Assembly (NCBI GenBank): GCA_019348435.1 | Contig: JAHWJM010000042.1 | Span: 1-11,341, forward strand | Direction: 5' to 3' | From: Actinomycetota bacterium | GTDB taxonomy: Bacteria; Actinomycetota; Thermoleophilia; Solirubrobacterales; Solirubrobacteraceae | DNA length: 11,341 bases | Part shown: positions 1 through 6,334 of the stretch, one piece after another | How positions within the stretch are numbered: position 1 is the first letter of the stretch | Layout: each line of letters opens with the position of its first letter | Notes under the pieces: generated by a model | Seen by the model: only the letters and a program-made list of their open reading frames with translations | The model's database searches: none | What the model was told of the DNA's origin: nothing | Made by a program: the position numbers and the translations under genes

Positions 1-61
1 GAATCGAACCGGCAACCTCTTGATTACAAATCAAGTGCTCTGCCAATTGAGCTAGGCGGGC
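1..61 (-). tRNA. tRNA-Thr (anticodon UGU), 3' end cut by window edge
   Basis: Read on the minus strand from 61 to 1, this folds as the first 61 bases of a tRNA. It has a 7-base acceptor strand GCCCGCC (61-55), TA, then a D arm GCTC/GAGC. The anticodon stem CTTGA/TCAAG encloses the 7-base loop TTTGTAA, and a 5-base variable loop, a T-stem strand GCCGG and the start of the TTCGATTC T loop follow. The loop places TGT at positions 34-36, which reads ACA threonine codons. The acceptor 3' strand and the closing half of the T stem lie outside the window, so acceptor pairing cannot be checked. It is transcribed away from the neighbouring acyltransferase gene. Confidence 0.93.
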
Positions 62-115
62 GCGCGGCGGCGTCTCGGCTGAGGCTAGTACAGGATGTGG
101 CAGGCTTGCGAGCGC

Positions 116-1468
116 ATGGCAGACGACACGGCCACGGATGACCGCGCCGGCCAGCAGCCGGCGCTCGGCGACGGGCTGATCGGCGTCCTGCTCGGCGGCG
201 ACGGCCTGCGGGCGATCGCGGCGCTGATGATCTTCTTCGGCCACGTCTTCGTAAACGCCGATCCCGGCCAGGCGTTCGAGAACTACGGCTGGGCGAAGGA
301 GCTCGTCGGCCGCCTCGACCTGGGGCTCGGGCTGTTCTTCGCGCTGTCGGGCTACTTCATCGCGCGCCCGTTCGTGCGTTCGTACATCCTCGACACGAAG
401 CGGCCGTCGGTTCGGCGCTTCGGGCGCAACCGCGCGCTGCGCATCGTGCCGGCGTTCTACGTCGTCGCGGCGATCGTCGTGCTGCGCTTCGGCCTTGACG
501 GCGCGATCAGCCCCACGCCGGACAATCCGTCGGGTAGCGCGCCGCGGTCGGAGTGGTGGCAGGTGCTGTCGATCTTCACCTTCACCCAGAGCTACACCGG
601 CGGCTCGGTGACGCTGCCCTACGGCCAGGCCTGGTCGCTGAACGCCGAGGCCGCCTTCTACCTCCTGCTCCCGGTCGCCGCCCTCGTCGGCTACCGCCTC
701 GGCGGCCGGATCGCCGCGCCGCGAGCTCGCGCGTATGCGGCGCTCGCGGCGATCGGCGGCGCCGGGCTCGTGAGCATCTACCTGCGCCAGGGCAGCGACG
801 ACTTCGCGGTCCTCACGAGCCCGCCCTTCATCCTCTACGCGTTCGTCCCCGGCATCATGCTCGCCGCCGCGGAGCCGCTCGTCGCGCCGCGCCTGCGCGC
901 CAACCCGAAAGAAGCCAAGCGGCTGGCGTACGCGCTCGCCGCCGTGACGGGCCTCGCCTGGGCGCTGTACGCCAACTGGGACTATGCCGTCGAGACGACG
1001 GCGCTGCACGGCGCGCTCGGCCGCCGCGCGCTGATGGCCGCCGTCTGCGCGGGCGCCGCGCTCGCCGCCGTGCTCGTCTGGCAGCTGGGCACCGACCGCG
1101 CGCCCCGGTGGCTCGACAACCGGCCGATCAAGTACCTCGGCGCGCGCTCGTACGCGATCTACCTGATCCACGTCTGGATCCTCTTCGAGGTCGTCAACCT
1201 CGTCGGCGCGGACGCCGGGACCACGACGCTCGTCATCGCGATGATCACGATCGGCCTGCCGGCCATCGTCGGCCTGTCGGCGCTGTCGTGGCGCTTCGTC
1301 GAGCAGCCGTTCCTCGACCGCCGCGTGCGCTGGGCCTTCGGCGAACGCCGGCCTGGGCCGGGCGCGCCCGCCGTCACAGCCAGCGCCACCGCGCCCGCCG
1401 CCCCCGACGCCACCGCCGCCGGCAGCGGGATCGTGCGCGAGGCGCCTCCGGAGCGTGCGTTGCCATGA
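116..1468 (+). CDS. Membrane acyltransferase, acyltransferase-3 (OafA/YrhL-like) family
   Basis: This is an integral membrane O-acyltransferase of the family that moves acetyl or other short acyl groups onto glycans, lipids or small molecules. From the ATG at 116 it is 450 residues, slightly longer than the usual ~350-400. Visible family marks are DGLRAIA with the key histidine in FFGH (His43), an Arg-rich segment (RRFGRNRALRIVP) near residue 100, WSLNAEAAFYLLLP near 173 with Trp173 and Glu178, YLIH near 349, and SWRFVEQPF near 391. Many hydrophobic segments fit the roughly ten-helix fold. The C-terminal tail, from about residue 412, is a low-complexity Ala/Pro/Thr stretch. An in-frame ATG at 95 would add seven residues. 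I prefer 116 because AGG at 102-104 could serve as a weak ribosome binding site and the residues before it look non-native. It starts a plus-strand run with a second acyltransferase and a double methyltransferase. The substrate cannot be told. Confidence 0.9.
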   Translation: MADDTATDDRAGQQPALGDGLIGVLLGGDGLRAIAALMIFFGHVFVNADPGQAFENYGWAKELVGRLDLGLGLFFALSGYFIARPFVRSYILDTKRPSVRRFGRNRALRIVPAFYVVAAIVVLRFGLDGAISPTPDNPSGSAPRSEWWQVLSIFTFTQSYTGGSVTLPYGQAWSLNAEAAFYLLLPVAALVGYRLGGRIAAPRARAYAALAAIGGAGLVSIYLRQGSDDFAVLTSPPFILYAFVPGIMLAAAEPLVAPRLRANPKEAKRLAYALAAVTGLAWALYANWDYAVETTALHGALGRRALMAAVCAGAALAAVLVWQLGTDRAPRWLDNRPIKYLGARSYAIYLIHVWILFEVVNLVGADAGTTTLVIAMITIGLPAIVGLSALSWRFVEQPFLDRRVRWAFGERRPGPGAPAVTASATAPAAPDATAAGSGIVREAPPERALP

Positions 1469-1475
1469 TGCGCGC

Positions 1476-2261
1476 GTGAGCCGCTCCCCCCTGCGATCCG
1501 CCGCCCGCGGCGCGCGCCTGAAGACCGAGCGCGCCCGCTTCGAGCTGTGGGCGCGGCGCCTGGATGCCCGCCTGCGCCGCGCCGGCGGCCGCCTGGACCT
1601 GCAGGCGCCCCACGGCGCGCACTTCTACGAGCTGCCCGACGTCGAGATCCACCCCTACGGGGGCAAGGCGGGGACGCTCACCATCCGCCTCGGCGAGCAC
1701 GTGCAGCTCGGCCGTCGCCAGATCCTCGACGTGTGGGCCGCCGCCGACAACACGTTCGACCTCGGCGACCGCGTCACCTTTCGCGCCGGCACCCGGATCC
1801 AGCTGCGCGGCGGCACGGTGCGCATCGGCAGCGACAGCACGATCCGCGACTACTGCCTGCTCGACGCGATGCACGGCGGCGAGATCGTCCTCGGCGAGCG
1901 CGTGCAGTTCGGCGCGCAGGTGGCGCTGCACGCGCTCGAGCGCGTGCAGATGGGCGACGACTCCGCGGCGGGGGAGCGCGTCAGCATCTTCGACTCCGAC
2001 CACCGCCACGACGGCAGCCAGGTGACGAACTACGAGCAGCCGGTCGCGATCGAACCCGTGATCGTCGGCACGAACACGTTCCTGGGCGCGAACTCGCTGC
2101 TGCTGCGCGGGGTGCGGATGGGGCCCAACGGCATGCTCGGCGGCTCCTCGCTCGTGCGCGCGGGCGAGTACCCCGGTGGCTTTCTGTACGCCGGGTCGCC
2201 TGCGCGCGAGATCCGCCCGCTCGCGCCGGAACTCGGCGCGCGGCCGGCGCAGCGCCGCTGA
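1476..2261 (+). CDS. Left-handed beta-helix (hexapeptide repeat) O-acetyltransferase
   Basis: This is a probable acetyl-CoA-dependent acetyltransferase of the WbbJ/maltose-acetyltransferase type, cytosolic and normally trimeric. From the GTG at 1476 it has 261 residues. An Arg-rich N-terminal helix of about 50 residues precedes imperfect hexapeptide repeats from about residue 65 to 225 (for example VRIGSDSTI, IVLGERVQFGAQV, VIVGTNTFLGANSLLL). The segment FDSDHRHD (residues 173-179) matches the place of the catalytic histidine in these enzymes. The end LYAGSPAREIRPL is the usual closing strand (aGsPAk.i). It follows the membrane acyltransferase by 7 bases, so the two are probably co-transcribed. 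A GTG at 1455 is also in frame but would overlap the upstream gene and add MRCHDAR; neither start has a well-placed ribosome binding site. The acceptor is unknown. Sugars of capsule, O-antigen or secondary metabolites are typical for the family. Confidence 0.88.
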   Translation: MSRSPLRSAARGARLKTERARFELWARRLDARLRRAGGRLDLQAPHGAHFYELPDVEIHPYGGKAGTLTIRLGEHVQLGRRQILDVWAAADNTFDLGDRVTFRAGTRIQLRGGTVRIGSDSTIRDYCLLDAMHGGEIVLGERVQFGAQVALHALERVQMGDDSAAGERVSIFDSDHRHDGSQVTNYEQPVAIEPVIVGTNTFLGANSLLLRGVRMGPNGMLGGSSLVRAGEYPGGFLYAGSPAREIRPLAPELGARPAQRR

Positions 2262-2311
2262 CGGTCGGCCGCCGCGCGCCGCCCGCCGCCGCGGCGTCGC
2301 AGCCCCCGATC

Positions 2312-2318
2312 GGGGAGG
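2312..2318 (+). promoter_or_regulatory. Strong ribosome binding site for the double methyltransferase
   Basis: GGGGAGG lies 8 bases before the GTG at 2327 and only 2 bases before another in-frame GTG at 2321. The spacing selects 2327 as the true start. It also argues against the open frame upstream, which runs back to 1547 through the acetyltransferase gene. Confidence 0.8.
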
Positions 2319-2326
2319 ATGTGCGC

Positions 2327-5032
2327 GTGACGCTCACGGATCGCGGTGTCGGCAGGGAAGTCCTGCGGCGATTGAGCTTCCTGTTTCAGGACGGGATGGT
2401 GCTGTCGGCAACGCTGCGCGGCCTCGACGCGATCGGGTTGCTGAAGGCTTCGCTCGAGCGCGAGGCGACGGTCGCACAGCTGCGCCCAGGACTGACGAAG
2501 ACCGCCTTCGGCCAGCTGCGCGTCGGCCTGCGCACGCTCGCCCAGGCGGGCTGGCTGCAGGAGAGCCCCGACCTCGCGGCCGAGCGCACGAGGATCCGCT
2601 GGACGGATGCCGGGCGCGCCGTCGCGCGCCACCACGCCCACTTCATCGCGCTGGGCGACCTCCTCGCGACGTTCACCGACAACGAGCCCGCGAGCTGGAC
2701 CGAGCCCTGGCAGGGTGAGCGCGCGGAGCGTTTCGCAAACCTCGTGGACGCGGCCGCCGCGCGCTGGGAGCTCGACGATCTCGATCCGGAGCTGCGCGAG
2801 CAGGTCACCGCGCAGCTCGACGGCGCCCTCGCGTCCCCCGTCCTGCTGTGGCTCGACGCCACCGGCGGCCTCGACCGCGACGGCGCCACCGGCCCCGTGC
2901 TGCCGGCCGGGGACAGCGGCGAGCAGGCCGGGCGCCTGCTGGCCACGCTCGGCTGGACCGACCCCACCGGCGCCTGGACCGACGCCGGCCGCCACGGCCT
3001 GGACTTCGTCGCCCATCTCGGCCTCGTCGGCTCCTACCTGCCGATGTTCGCCCGGCTGCCCGATCTGTACCGCGGCGAGCTGACGGCGACGTACGCGCCC
3101 CGCCACGACGACGCGGAAGGCGAGTGGCACATTCAGCACGAGACGCATCTGCGCGCCAGCTCGGTCGCCCACGGGCGCTACTTCGCCGACGCCGACCCGA
3201 TCATCGCGAGCATCTTCGACCGCGAGCCGCTCGCCGACCAGCCGCGCTTCGTCGTCCTGACCGGCTGCGACGACGGCCGCTGGCTCGTGCACATGCACGA
3301 GCTCGTCCGGGGCAGGACGCTGCGCGGCCGCCACCTCGACGAGCGCCCGCTGCGGATGGTCGGCATCGACCGCAGCCAGGCCGCGGTCGGCCGGGCCCGG
3401 GTGGCGCTCGCCTCCGCCGGCATCGACGGGCTCGTGCTGCGCTGCGACACCGGCGATCCCACGGCGGTGCGCGACGTGCTCCACGCGCACGGTCTGCCGA
3501 TCGAGGACGCGCTGCACGTGCACGCGTTCGTTGACCATGAGCGGCGCTACAGCGGCGGTCACGCGCCCGACGGCGGCGCGAACATGTCCAGCGGCGCCTA
3601 CATCGCCGACGACGGCTCGGCGCTGGCGGGGGCCGACGTCGAGGCGGATCTCAGCGCGCACCTCGCGCGCTGGGCGCCGCACGTCGCGCGCCACGGCGTG
3701 CTCGTGCTCGAGGCGCACTGCGTCTCCCCAGCCGTCACGGCGCGCCACCTCGGCGCGCTGCACAGCCTCGCCTTCGACGCCTACAACGGCTACTCGGGCC
3801 AGTATCCGGTCGAACGGCCGGCGTTCATCGCCGCCGCCCGCCGCGCCGGGCTGCGCCAGGCGGCGACCGGCGAGCGGCGCTACCCGACGACGCGGCCATT
3901 CGTCGCGGTCAGCCTCAACCACATGCTCGGCGACCGCTCGGGGACCCTGATCGCGCGCGGCGATCGCGACGCCCCGCGGCGCGACAGCTGGAGCCCCGCG
4001 CCCGGCACCGACCTGCGCGACGGCCGCGGATTGCACGAGCTCGTCTTCGACCACGGCGACCTGCGCCACCCGCGCCTGTGGGCCTCGGCGTCGACGAGCC
4101 AGCTCGTCACGCAGACGATGGACACGCTCGAGGAGCGCGTCGAGCGGCTGCCGCGCGGCGAGGTCCTGCGCGTGCTCGACTACGGCACCGGCACCGCGCT
4201 GGCCGCGATCGAGATGCTCAAGGCCTGCCGCGAGCGCGGCTTCGAGCAGCGCCTCGCACGGCGCGGCGTCGGCTTCGAGCTGCACCTCGTCGACATCCCG
4301 TCGAGCTGGTTCGCGCAGGGTCACGCGCTCGTGCAGGAGTCGTCGTGGACGCAGTGCCACTCGCTGATCGGCGCCGACGGACGGTTTCGCCCGCTCAGCG
4401 ACGTCACCGGCGGCGTGCGGATGGACGTGGTCATCTCGAGCATGGTCTTCCACCTCATCCCGCCCAAGGCGCTCGAGCGGGTCGCGGAGTCGCTGGCCGG
4501 CATCACCGCCCCGGGCGGACGGCTGCTGTGGAACGCGCCCGACCTCGGCATCCCGGGCCCCTACGCCGTGCCGTTTCACCATCCCAACCGGCTCGTGCGC
4601 GCACACTGGAAGAAGCTGCTGCTCGGCGAAATCGAGCCGGCGAGCCCGCTGCAGCGCGATGCGATCGCGGCCGCCCGGTTGCGCGCGCAGCGCGGCGGGC
4701 CGCTCATCGACGACGCGCGCGCGAACAAGCGCATCCTCCCCAAGCCGCATACCGGCGAGGAGGTGGGCGACGCCCTGCGCGGCCACTTCACCGGAGAGGT
4801 GACGACGCAGACGCACGAGATCGTCGTGCGCGAGACGCTCGACACGCTGCTCGTGCCGTCAAATCAGGAGGAGTACCTGCCCGAGATCGAGGACTTCGAC
4901 CTGCGCTCGGCGCTCATCGAGGAGCTCATGCTCGAGGAGGTGCTGCCGGACCTGCGGGCCGGGCCGGCCGGCACGTACGGCGGCTACAACGTCCACTGGA
5001 CCTTCGGAGACTTCCGCCCCCACGAGACGTGA
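2327..5032 (+). CDS. Large tandem-domain SAM methyltransferase, N-terminal domain AprA-MT1/SxtA-like
   Basis: The protein has 901 residues and two class I S-adenosylmethionine methyltransferase domains. Residues about 10-110 look like a winged-helix/dimerisation region. Domain 1 (about 300-520) carries the order of motifs that I recall from AprA-MT1 and SxtA methyltransferases: FVVLTGCDDG (308-317), a nucleotide-binding acidic residue in GIDRS (Asp348), LHVHAFVDHERRY with Asp403-His404, VLEAHC with His464, and FDAYNGYSGQY ending at Gln492. In that family Asp, His and Gln side chains bind a catalytic metal. Domain 2 (about 600-800) has a canonical motif I, VLDYGTGTA (616-624), an acidic residue in LVDIP (Asp656), and DVVISSMVFHLIPP (from 700). 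Motif I of domain 1 is altered compared with the family DMGCGDG. No polyketide synthase, GNAT or carrier domain is in the window. It lies 65 bases after the acetyltransferase and may share its transcript. The methyltransferase call is secure; the AprA-like subtype is from memory of the motifs and the substrate is unknown. Confidence 0.82.
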   Translation: MTLTDRGVGREVLRRLSFLFQDGMVLSATLRGLDAIGLLKASLEREATVAQLRPGLTKTAFGQLRVGLRTLAQAGWLQESPDLAAERTRIRWTDAGRAVARHHAHFIALGDLLATFTDNEPASWTEPWQGERAERFANLVDAAAARWELDDLDPELREQVTAQLDGALASPVLLWLDATGGLDRDGATGPVLPAGDSGEQAGRLLATLGWTDPTGAWTDAGRHGLDFVAHLGLVGSYLPMFARLPDLYRGELTATYAPRHDDAEGEWHIQHETHLRASSVAHGRYFADADPIIASIFDREPLADQPRFVVLTGCDDGRWLVHMHELVRGRTLRGRHLDERPLRMVGIDRSQAAVGRARVALASAGIDGLVLRCDTGDPTAVRDVLHAHGLPIEDALHVHAFVDHERRYSGGHAPDGGANMSSGAYIADDGSALAGADVEADLSAHLARWAPHVARHGVLVLEAHCVSPAVTARHLGALHSLAFDAYNGYSGQYPVERPAFIAAARRAGLRQAATGERRYPTTRPFVAVSLNHMLGDRSGTLIARGDRDAPRRDSWSPAPGTDLRDGRGLHELVFDHGDLRHPRLWASASTSQLVTQTMDTLEERVERLPRGEVLRVLDYGTGTALAAIEMLKACRERGFEQRLARRGVGFELHLVDIPSSWFAQGHALVQESSWTQCHSLIGADGRFRPLSDVTGGVRMDVVISSMVFHLIPPKALERVAESLAGITAPGGRLLWNAPDLGIPGPYAVPFHHPNRLVRAHWKKLLLGEIEPASPLQRDAIAAARLRAQRGGPLIDDARANKRILPKPHTGEEVGDALRGHFTGEVTTQTHEIVVRETLDTLLVPSNQEEYLPEIEDFDLRSALIEELMLEEVLPDLRAGPAGTYGGYNVHWTFGDFRPHET

Positions 5033-5061
5033 TCGGACACGCGCGCGGTGGCGAGAGGGGA

Positions 5062-5283
5062 TCAGCTCCGGTCGCCGCGGGCGGTGGCGACGGCGCCGGA
5101 GTCGGCCTCGTCTCCGAGCAGCCGGTGATCGTCGTCGGGCGCGGGCACGATGCCGTCGCGCACGTCTGCCGCCAGCTGCTTGCGAGCGTCCTTGCGGGCC
5201 GCCTTGTCCATCCGGCGCTCGCGCATCTTGGCCTCGCGGTTGAGCTTCGCCATCGTCGTCTTCTTCTTGCCGCTTGAGGCCAT
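5062..5283 (-). CDS. Small Lys/Arg-rich protein of unknown function
   Basis: The protein has 73 residues. Residues 6-37 are dense in Lys and Arg with heptad-like spacing (KKKTTMAKLNREAKMRERR, then DKAARKDARKQ), so a single charged helix is likely. The tail from about residue 45 is acidic and probably disordered (APDDDHRLLGDEADSG). There is no signal peptide or membrane segment. The start is fixed by a good ribosome binding site; an upstream in-frame ATG at 5433 would add 50 unlikely residues. Short basic proteins of this kind, I recall, occur in related actinobacteria without a known role. Nucleic-acid or ribosome binding would fit the charge, but that is a guess. It converges with the methyltransferase gene, with 29 bases between stops, and diverges from the lipase. 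Confidence 0.75.
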   Translation of the reverse strand: MASSGKKKTTMAKLNREAKMRERRMDKAARKDARKQLAADVRDGIVPAPDDDHRLLGDEADSGAVATARGDRS

Positions 5284-5474
5284 TGCGGGGCTCCCTCGTT
5301 GTGAGATATGAGCCGTCGATGGCGCGCCGATCGGGCGGGCTCGCGGACGGTCCCGAGATTGCGGGACGCGCGACTCGCCGTCCAGTCTAGCCAGCGCGCA
5401 AGCCAGGGAGGGCAGTCGCCGCCACGTCGCCATAGCCCGACTGCCGCCGCCGGTTGCAGGGTACGGACGGCCCG
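5284..5474. other. Divergent intergenic region between the small basic protein and the lipase
   Basis: About 190 bases lie between two divergent start codons, so promoters for both sides should be here. On the minus strand TAGACT (5389-5384) fits the TAnnnT form of a -10 box but has no good -35 partner and would leave a leader of about 90 bases. On the plus strand TACGGA (5462-5467) sits 7 bases before the ATG at 5475 but lacks the conserved last T. No hairpin, operator-like repeat or RNA gene stands out. Confidence 0.4.
5291..5297 (-). promoter_or_regulatory. Ribosome binding site for the small basic protein
   Basis: On the minus strand this reads GAGGGAG, separated from the ATG (5283-5281) by 7 bases. 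This is an ideal placement. It supports both the reality of the small gene and the choice of its start. Confidence 0.75.
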
Positions 5475-6329
5475 ATGGGTTTCGGTGGCCGCGTGGCCTT
5501 CGTCCTCGGAGGCGGCGGCGGTCCGTTGGGCGCCCACGAGGTGGGCATGCTGCGCGCGCTGACCGAGCGCGCGATCGTGCCGGACCTCGTGCTCGGCACG
5601 TCGGTCGGGGCGATCAACGGCGTGGCGATCGCCGCGGACCCGACACCGGACGGGGCCGAGCGGCTCGTCGCCGCCTGGTCGGACATCGACCGCAGCCGGA
5701 TCTTCGACGGGTCGGTCGTCCGGCGCCTGGCGACGCTCGCGCGCACCCGCACGCACCTGCACGGCAACGGGTCGCTGCGCATGCTGCTCGGCGAGCTGCT
5801 CCCGGTCAGCCGGATCGAGGATCTCGCGGTGCCGTTCCAGTGCGTGGCGGCGAGCATCGAGCGCGCCAGCGAGCACTGGTTCGCCGACGGGCCGATCATC
5901 GACGCCGTGCTCGCCTCGGCCGCCGTCCCGGGCCTGCTGCCGCCCGTGCAGATCGACGGCGAGCACTTCCTCGACGGCGGCATCGTCAACAGCATCCCGC
6001 TGGGCCGCGCGATCGCCCTGGGCGCCGAGCAGATCTTCGTGCTGCACGTCGGGCGCCTCGACCGCCCGCTGGACCCGCCGCGCTCGCCGTGGGAGGTCGC
6101 GCTCGTGGCATTCGAGATCGCGCGCCGTCACCGCTTCGTCGGCGACGTCGCCGCGGTTCCCGCCCACGTCGACGTGCACGTCCTGCTGACCGGGCAGCGC
6201 GACCCGCCGCGCTACACCGATCGCTCGCAGTTTCGCTATCGCAGCATGCCGGACGTCCGCGAGCGCATCGCCCGCGCGCATGCGGCATCGGCGGAGTACC
6301 TCGCAGAGCACGGCCTCGGCAGCGGGTAG
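5475..6329 (+). CDS. Patatin-like phospholipase / acyl hydrolase
   Basis: This is a serine lipid acyl hydrolase of the patatin/RssA type, with 284 residues from the ATG at 5475. It uses a Ser-Asp dyad. The glycine-rich oxyanion loop is GGGGGPLG (residues 12-19), the nucleophile is Ser43 in GTSVG, and the catalytic Asp167 is in FLDGG followed by NSIPL. AGAPLGA-like loops and the PxL-x-P segment (PGLLPPV) before the Asp are usual. There is no signal peptide, so it should act at the inner face of the membrane or in the cytosol on phospholipid or other acyl esters. A TTG at 5454 would extend it by seven residues (MQGTDGP). No convincing ribosome binding site is seen at either start. The stop is followed after 5 bases by the PlsC-like gene, so the two should be translated from one message. 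Confidence 0.93.
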   Translation: MGFGGRVAFVLGGGGGPLGAHEVGMLRALTERAIVPDLVLGTSVGAINGVAIAADPTPDGAERLVAAWSDIDRSRIFDGSVVRRLATLARTRTHLHGNGSLRMLLGELLPVSRIEDLAVPFQCVAASIERASEHWFADGPIIDAVLASAAVPGLLPPVQIDGEHFLDGGIVNSIPLGRAIALGAEQIFVLHVGRLDRPLDPPRSPWEVALVAFEIARRHRFVGDVAAVPAHVDVHVLLTGQRDPPRYTDRSQFRYRSMPDVRERIARAHAASAEYLAEHGLGSG

Positions 6330-6334
6330 CGCCT

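Noticed and set aside
86..108. A possible minus-strand promoter for the tRNA (TACTAG at 91-86, CTCGCA upstream)
   Set aside because: The -10 lacks the conserved final T and the -35 matches the consensus at only about three of six positions.
1371..1465. Ala/Pro/Thr-rich tail of the membrane acyltransferase as a separate repeat element
   Set aside because: It is low complexity without a regular unit, in frame with the gene and typical of high-GC disordered tails.
1547..2326. Upstream extension of the methyltransferase frame to 1547
   Set aside because: This part overlaps the beta-helix acetyltransferase in another frame and reads as Arg/Pro/Ala low complexity. The GGGGAGG at 2312-2318 fixes the start at 2327.
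2030..4816. A long open frame on the minus strand opposite the double methyltransferase
   Set aside because: It is a by-product of very high GC at third codon positions of the plus-strand gene. Its translation is a biased Arg/Ala/Val/Glu string with no recognisable motif, while the plus strand shows clear methyltransferase motifs and a ribosome binding site.
5030..5064. TGATC/GATCA pair between the convergent methyltransferase and small protein genes
   Set aside because: The arms are five bases with a loop of about 25, too weak to call a terminator.
4926..6311. A 461-codon minus-strand frame spanning the lipase and part of the methyltransferase gene
   Set aside because: It runs across real genes on both strands, its translation has no motifs, and it conflicts with the small basic protein, which has a good ribosome binding site.
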